DNA from: Hevea brasiliensis
Lineage: Eukaryota; Streptophyta; Magnoliopsida; Malpighiales; Euphorbiaceae
Assembly: GCF_030052815.1 (NCBI RefSeq)
Contig: NC_079507.1
Coordinates: 59,213,119 to 59,277,118, forward strand
DNA length: 64,000 nucleotides
Direction: 5' to 3'
Shown: positions 60,313-64,000 of the stretch, one piece after another
Layout of the letters: each line of letters starts with the position of its first letter
How positions within the stretch are numbered: the first letter of the stretch is position 1
Made by a program: the position numbers and the translations under genes
The notes under the pieces: generated by a model
The model's input: only the letters and a program-made list of their open reading frames with translations
Told to the model about the DNA's origin: nothing
Databases searched by the model: none

Positions 60313-60692
60313 GATTTTTCATCAAATTCAGACATGATTAAAGGCATATCCATCGGGTAATGCATTGTACTGTAACTTGAGCCCTATGTATGAATAAAAA
60401 CAAGGCTACAGGCACACGCAATCGGCCTCATTTGGCAATCAGACTTGGCATGTGCCTAACCTTAGCATACTAACATGTTGGGCACAAAGCAAAGCAAAGC
60501 AATGGGATTCAACCACTAGGCATGTCATATTATTATAGTAAATTAATGTTGAGATTAAACAATTAATCCAAAATTAATCAAAACGTTTTAATTGATTACG
60601 TACTTCCTTGGAAGTTTGGATGAGTTCTTGGAAACCCATGAAGAAGGGGAGTTGGCACCTGGGACTGATTAGTAGTAGCTATGGCATATTAA

Positions 60693-61443
60693 GAGCCTGA
60701 TTGATTTAACTGTTGAATATAATTGATAACTGTTTGCTGTGTTAGCTGAATTGATGACTGATAACTGATAATAGTTGATTTATGTTAAGTGTTTAGTAAA
60801 TCTCTATTTAACTGTTGCCGTTAATATGTGAAATGATTAATAAGAATATATATTATATAATTTATTTTATTATTAAAATAAATATAAAATTATAAATTTA
60901 TTATGCTATATTATTTATTTATTATTAAAATAAATATATAATTATAAATTTATTACATTATATCTTTTATTTTATTATTGAAATAAGAAAATAATTAATT
61001 TAAAAAATAATTAAATAACTTTAAAAATATAAATAAATAATAAAGTAATTATTATTGTTGATAAAGAAAAAACTTATAATTAATTTTAAGTTTTTTGATA
61101 TAAATAAATATTTTATATTTTATGTTATTAATAAAAAAATATTTTAATAAAATTAAAATGCGTTTATCAAAATGTTAAAATTATAAATGAAAAATAAAAA
61201 GTATTAACAATATTAATTTTTGAATTAAATAAAAAAAGATAATATGATCAAAATAAAAAATCAAATCAAATATGAAAAAATAATTCTTAAAACAGAGTTG
61301 ATATGAATTACAATTGATGGGTACCATATCAGTTACCCATCAGCTATCAGTTTTATTTTTTTTTAACTTATCAAACACTCTAGTTCACATATTTAGGTGT
61401 CTATCAACTATCAACTACACTCAACAGGTGAATCAAACATCTC
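60693..61443. mobile_element. Tourist-like MITE candidate, 751 bp
   Basis: The left end GAGCCTGATTGATTT matches the complement of the right end, GAGATGTTTGATTC. Both continue into similar subterminal sequence (CTGTTGAATATAATTGATAACTG versus CTGTTGAGTGTAGTTGATAGTTG, about 40 bp). TAA flanks both ends, the PIF/Harbinger target. The core is AT-rich and non-coding. Confidence 0.6.
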
Positions 61444-61446
61444 TAA

Positions 61447-62268
61447 GCATAAAAAAAGAGAATTTGATCCCTTAATTAAATAAGAACCAAAATTGAGTCA
61501 ACCAAATCTTGCACCAACATTCTCATCAACCAAATAAACCATTTGGTAAGCAATTGGCAACCCCAAGATTCGATATTGGTGGGTTGTAGCATTAGAAGGG
61601 GACATACGCTCTACAAAGTTAGCTTTGAAACTCTCATTTAACTTTTCAATTAGCCACCAAATCAAAGAAAAAGATACTTACCTAGCATCTCGCTAATTAT
61701 TAATTAAGCCATTAACAAGATCAAATAAAGCAGATAAGACCAACATGCCCCCGAAGAGAAAATGATGGGTCTTAGTGGGGAGGGACAGGCGGTCACCTCG
61801 GATGCTACCCTCTCACGTGGGATTGTTGGGAGATTGAAACCAAAGGGTTCTTAGCCCCAACGTGTGTTGATTTTAACATCAAATTTCTATGTTTAATTTA
61901 GTGAAATTGAAGCCATCCCTAAGAAAATTTGGACCACGTACGCCTTGTGATTTGGTCTATCTTTCTTGGAGATGAGTAGTAGCGTTGAAAATTGAAAATC
62001 ATCTGAGCTGCTTAATGTGCTTTTAATTAGCCTGACTCAAACATCCATCATCAATTCATCCAACTTGTTTTGTTTATTATAGCATGAAAATTTATACATC
62101 CTGAAAAGGAATTAGAGATTATCTCATTCTTTTTTAAATTATAAGATTTTAAATTTAAATTTTAATTAAAATTAATTACATTAAAAAATTATTTTAAAAA
62201 AATTATATTTATGTTTCAAAAGACACATGCATTTACTCATACAATTTGATTGAAAATTTTTAAATTTA
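61447..62268. other. Intergenic DNA between the two MITE candidates
   Basis: No gene recognised. 61447-61990 is of more balanced composition than its surroundings but has no long frame. Confidence 0.5.
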
Positions 62269-62614
62269 GGCTGTGTTTATTTTAAGAAAAATATTTATAA
62301 AAATATTTTTTAAAAAAATATTTTTCATGAAAATATTTTTTATTGTTTGGTTATAATATTAAATTAATAATATTTATTTATTTCACTTATATATAAATGA
62401 ATTAATATTTTAATAAAATTTTTAAAATTTAAAAAATATAAAATGACTTTCTCTTTAAAAAAAATAAAAGTTATTTTTTTCTAAAAATAACTTAATTTAT
62501 ATTTTTTTATTAAAAAAATATTTTTTATTGACTAATTTTTCTTAGTGTCTCTAAATACAAAAAAATATAAAAAATATTTTTTTTAAAAATATTTTTTATG
62601 AAACAAACCAAACC
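62269..62614. mobile_element. Second Tourist-like MITE candidate, 346 bp
   Basis: The left end GGCTGTGTTTATTTT pairs with the complement of the right end, GGTTTGGTTTGTTTC. Inner sequence (AAAATATTT-rich) is also inverted. TTA flanks both sides. AT-rich with no coding sequence. AT richness weakens the inference. Confidence 0.5.
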
Positions 62615-64000
62615 TTATATTTTTTTTTTTAGAAATATTTGTTATTGCTTGTGTAATAATTTATATATTTATATTTTTTTATCTTTCTATATTTTTTTAA
62701 TTAATTCATATTTTTAAATTATTAAATTTAAAAATATACTTTTTTTTTCTTATAGTCAAAAGCATATCCGGCTAACACTTGGAATTATCTTGTGAAATTT
62801 TTTAAAAATAAAAAAAATTAGCATCTTACCATCAGATGTGCGAGCAGATTTCGTTATGAATTGAAAAATTGAATTGAATCGAATCAATTTAGTTTAATTA
62901 GTTTGATTTTAAAATTTAACAGATTTGATTTGATTTATAAATTTTAATAATTTTATTTAATCGGTTCAATTTAATTATTTTCATAATAAATCAAAAAAAT
63001 TAAACTAAACTAAAATTATATATATATATATATATAAAGAAAACTTTAAGATTTTTAAATTTTGATTTTTAAGTTTTTTTTTTATATTTTTATTATTAAA
63101 ATTTAATATTAAAAATATAAAATCTTACAAAATTTGATTAATCAATTTAAAATAGAATCGAATCAATATTTATTGATTTAATTTAATTTAATTTAATTAT
63201 CTTTTAATGATTAATTTAATTCAATTTTTAAAATTCTCAATTTTTTATTTTTAATTTTATCCGTTCAATTTTATTCCAAACCGGACGATCATTTGCTCAC
63301 CTCTATTTGGACGTTGCAGGGTTTCTAATAGAATGCGATGCCGCTTGCTTCGATGGCCCCTAACGTACAATTATAAACAAGGAAAAGGGCTACATAGGCC
63401 CATTAACTTCATGGAAGGCTATCTATCAGGTGGACACACACACCACTTTTCACCAGGGCAATTTTCAAGGACTACACTCAGCATTCTTGCACCAAAATTA
63501 GGAATCGCAACAGATATAATATCTACGAAAATTAATCGATTCAACTTTAAATTTAATTAATATTTTAATATTTAAATTTAATTAATTTCATCTTAAATTA
63601 TTCATATGGTATATTTTGGTATATTTTTATCACGCCCAAAAGTATGTAATTAAAAAAACTAAAAATTTATTCAACCAACAATTTATTAATTTTAAAAATA
63701 AAAATATAAAAATCAAATAGATTATAATAAAATTAAAAATAATATCACCAAATTTTTTTAATTAAAATTTGAATGTGAATTTTTTAATTAAAATTTTTTA
63801 ATACCTTAGCATAATAGTGATGCATACACAAATAAAATACCAGCCCGTTGCTATCATGCATATGTGTATAGTAAAGGCTCTATCAACAGGTCAATGGAAC
63901 AAAATCGATAATGATATTAGACGGACCACATTTCGCGTGATTATATAAATGTTATATGATAAACATATAATAGATATGATCATGTGCGTCATCATCTTTA
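62615..64000. other. Intergenic DNA to the right edge
   Basis: Mostly AT-rich, with a TA repeat (about 63018-63036). A GC-richer island at 63300-63540 may be a decayed exon on the - strand (ARMLSVVLENCPGEKWCVC, then stop near 63428). I cannot assign it. Confidence 0.45.

Noticed and set aside
1..64000. tRNA, rRNA or CRISPR features
   Set aside because: No cloverleaf with a GGTTCGAATCC-like arm, no rRNA sequence and no spaced repeats of CRISPR type were seen.

Overview
This window is nuclear DNA from a flowering plant, almost certainly a eudicot. It holds three intron-rich plant genes on the + strand, with canonical GT-AG introns, very AT-rich intergenic DNA, and plant-type transposons (Ty1/copia, TRIM, MULE, hAT, Tourist-like, Au-like SINE, LINE relics). 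A woody rosid is my guess from the style of the repeats and proteins; the sequence does not prove it.

Layout. (1) 1-12160: a three-layer nest of Ty1/copia retrotransposons. A + strand host copy (1-1509 and 11118-about 12160) was split by a - strand relative (1510-11117), which was itself split by a smaller - strand element (3703-8297). Target-site duplications and the reading frames across each join establish the order. (2) 12366-26194: the 3' eleven exons (1848 coding bases) of RECG1, the organelle-targeted RecG-type DNA helicase. Its 5' exons are not in the window, so the copia nest appears to lie inside an intron of at least 12.3 kb. Other introns hold two TRIM elements, a MULE with a captured gene-like fragment, and two hAT-like elements. 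Every visible exon joins in frame, although one intron needs a GC donor. (3) 26195-36300: about 10 kb of AT-rich intergenic DNA with microsatellites, a LINE relic, an orphan exon-like fragment and a GC-richer island with three GGGCCCCAC motifs. (4) 36671-39665: a complete four-exon HD-Zip II homeobox gene of the ATHB17/ATHB18 type. (5) 39666-53500: about 14 kb of intergenic DNA with two 5'-truncated SINEs bounded by clear duplications, a LINE-type RNase H relic, a perfect 40-bp minisatellite and a 65-bp tandem duplication. (6) 53780-56866: a complete six-exon long-loop PIN auxin efflux carrier of the PIN3/4/7 group (642 aa). (7) 56867-64000: intergenic DNA with two Tourist-like MITE candidates.

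How the genes relate. RECG1 guards organelle genomes and has no evident link to the other two. HD-Zip II factors and PIN3-type carriers are both known to act in auxin and shade-avoidance growth. They lie next to each other on the same strand here, and the gap between them holds a G-box and an exact CAATCATTG site. Any functional link is inference.

I found no convincing previously undescribed molecular system. The most distinctive content is the dated, layered transposon load carried in introns of an apparently intact housekeeping helicase gene. I saw no tRNA, rRNA or CRISPR features.
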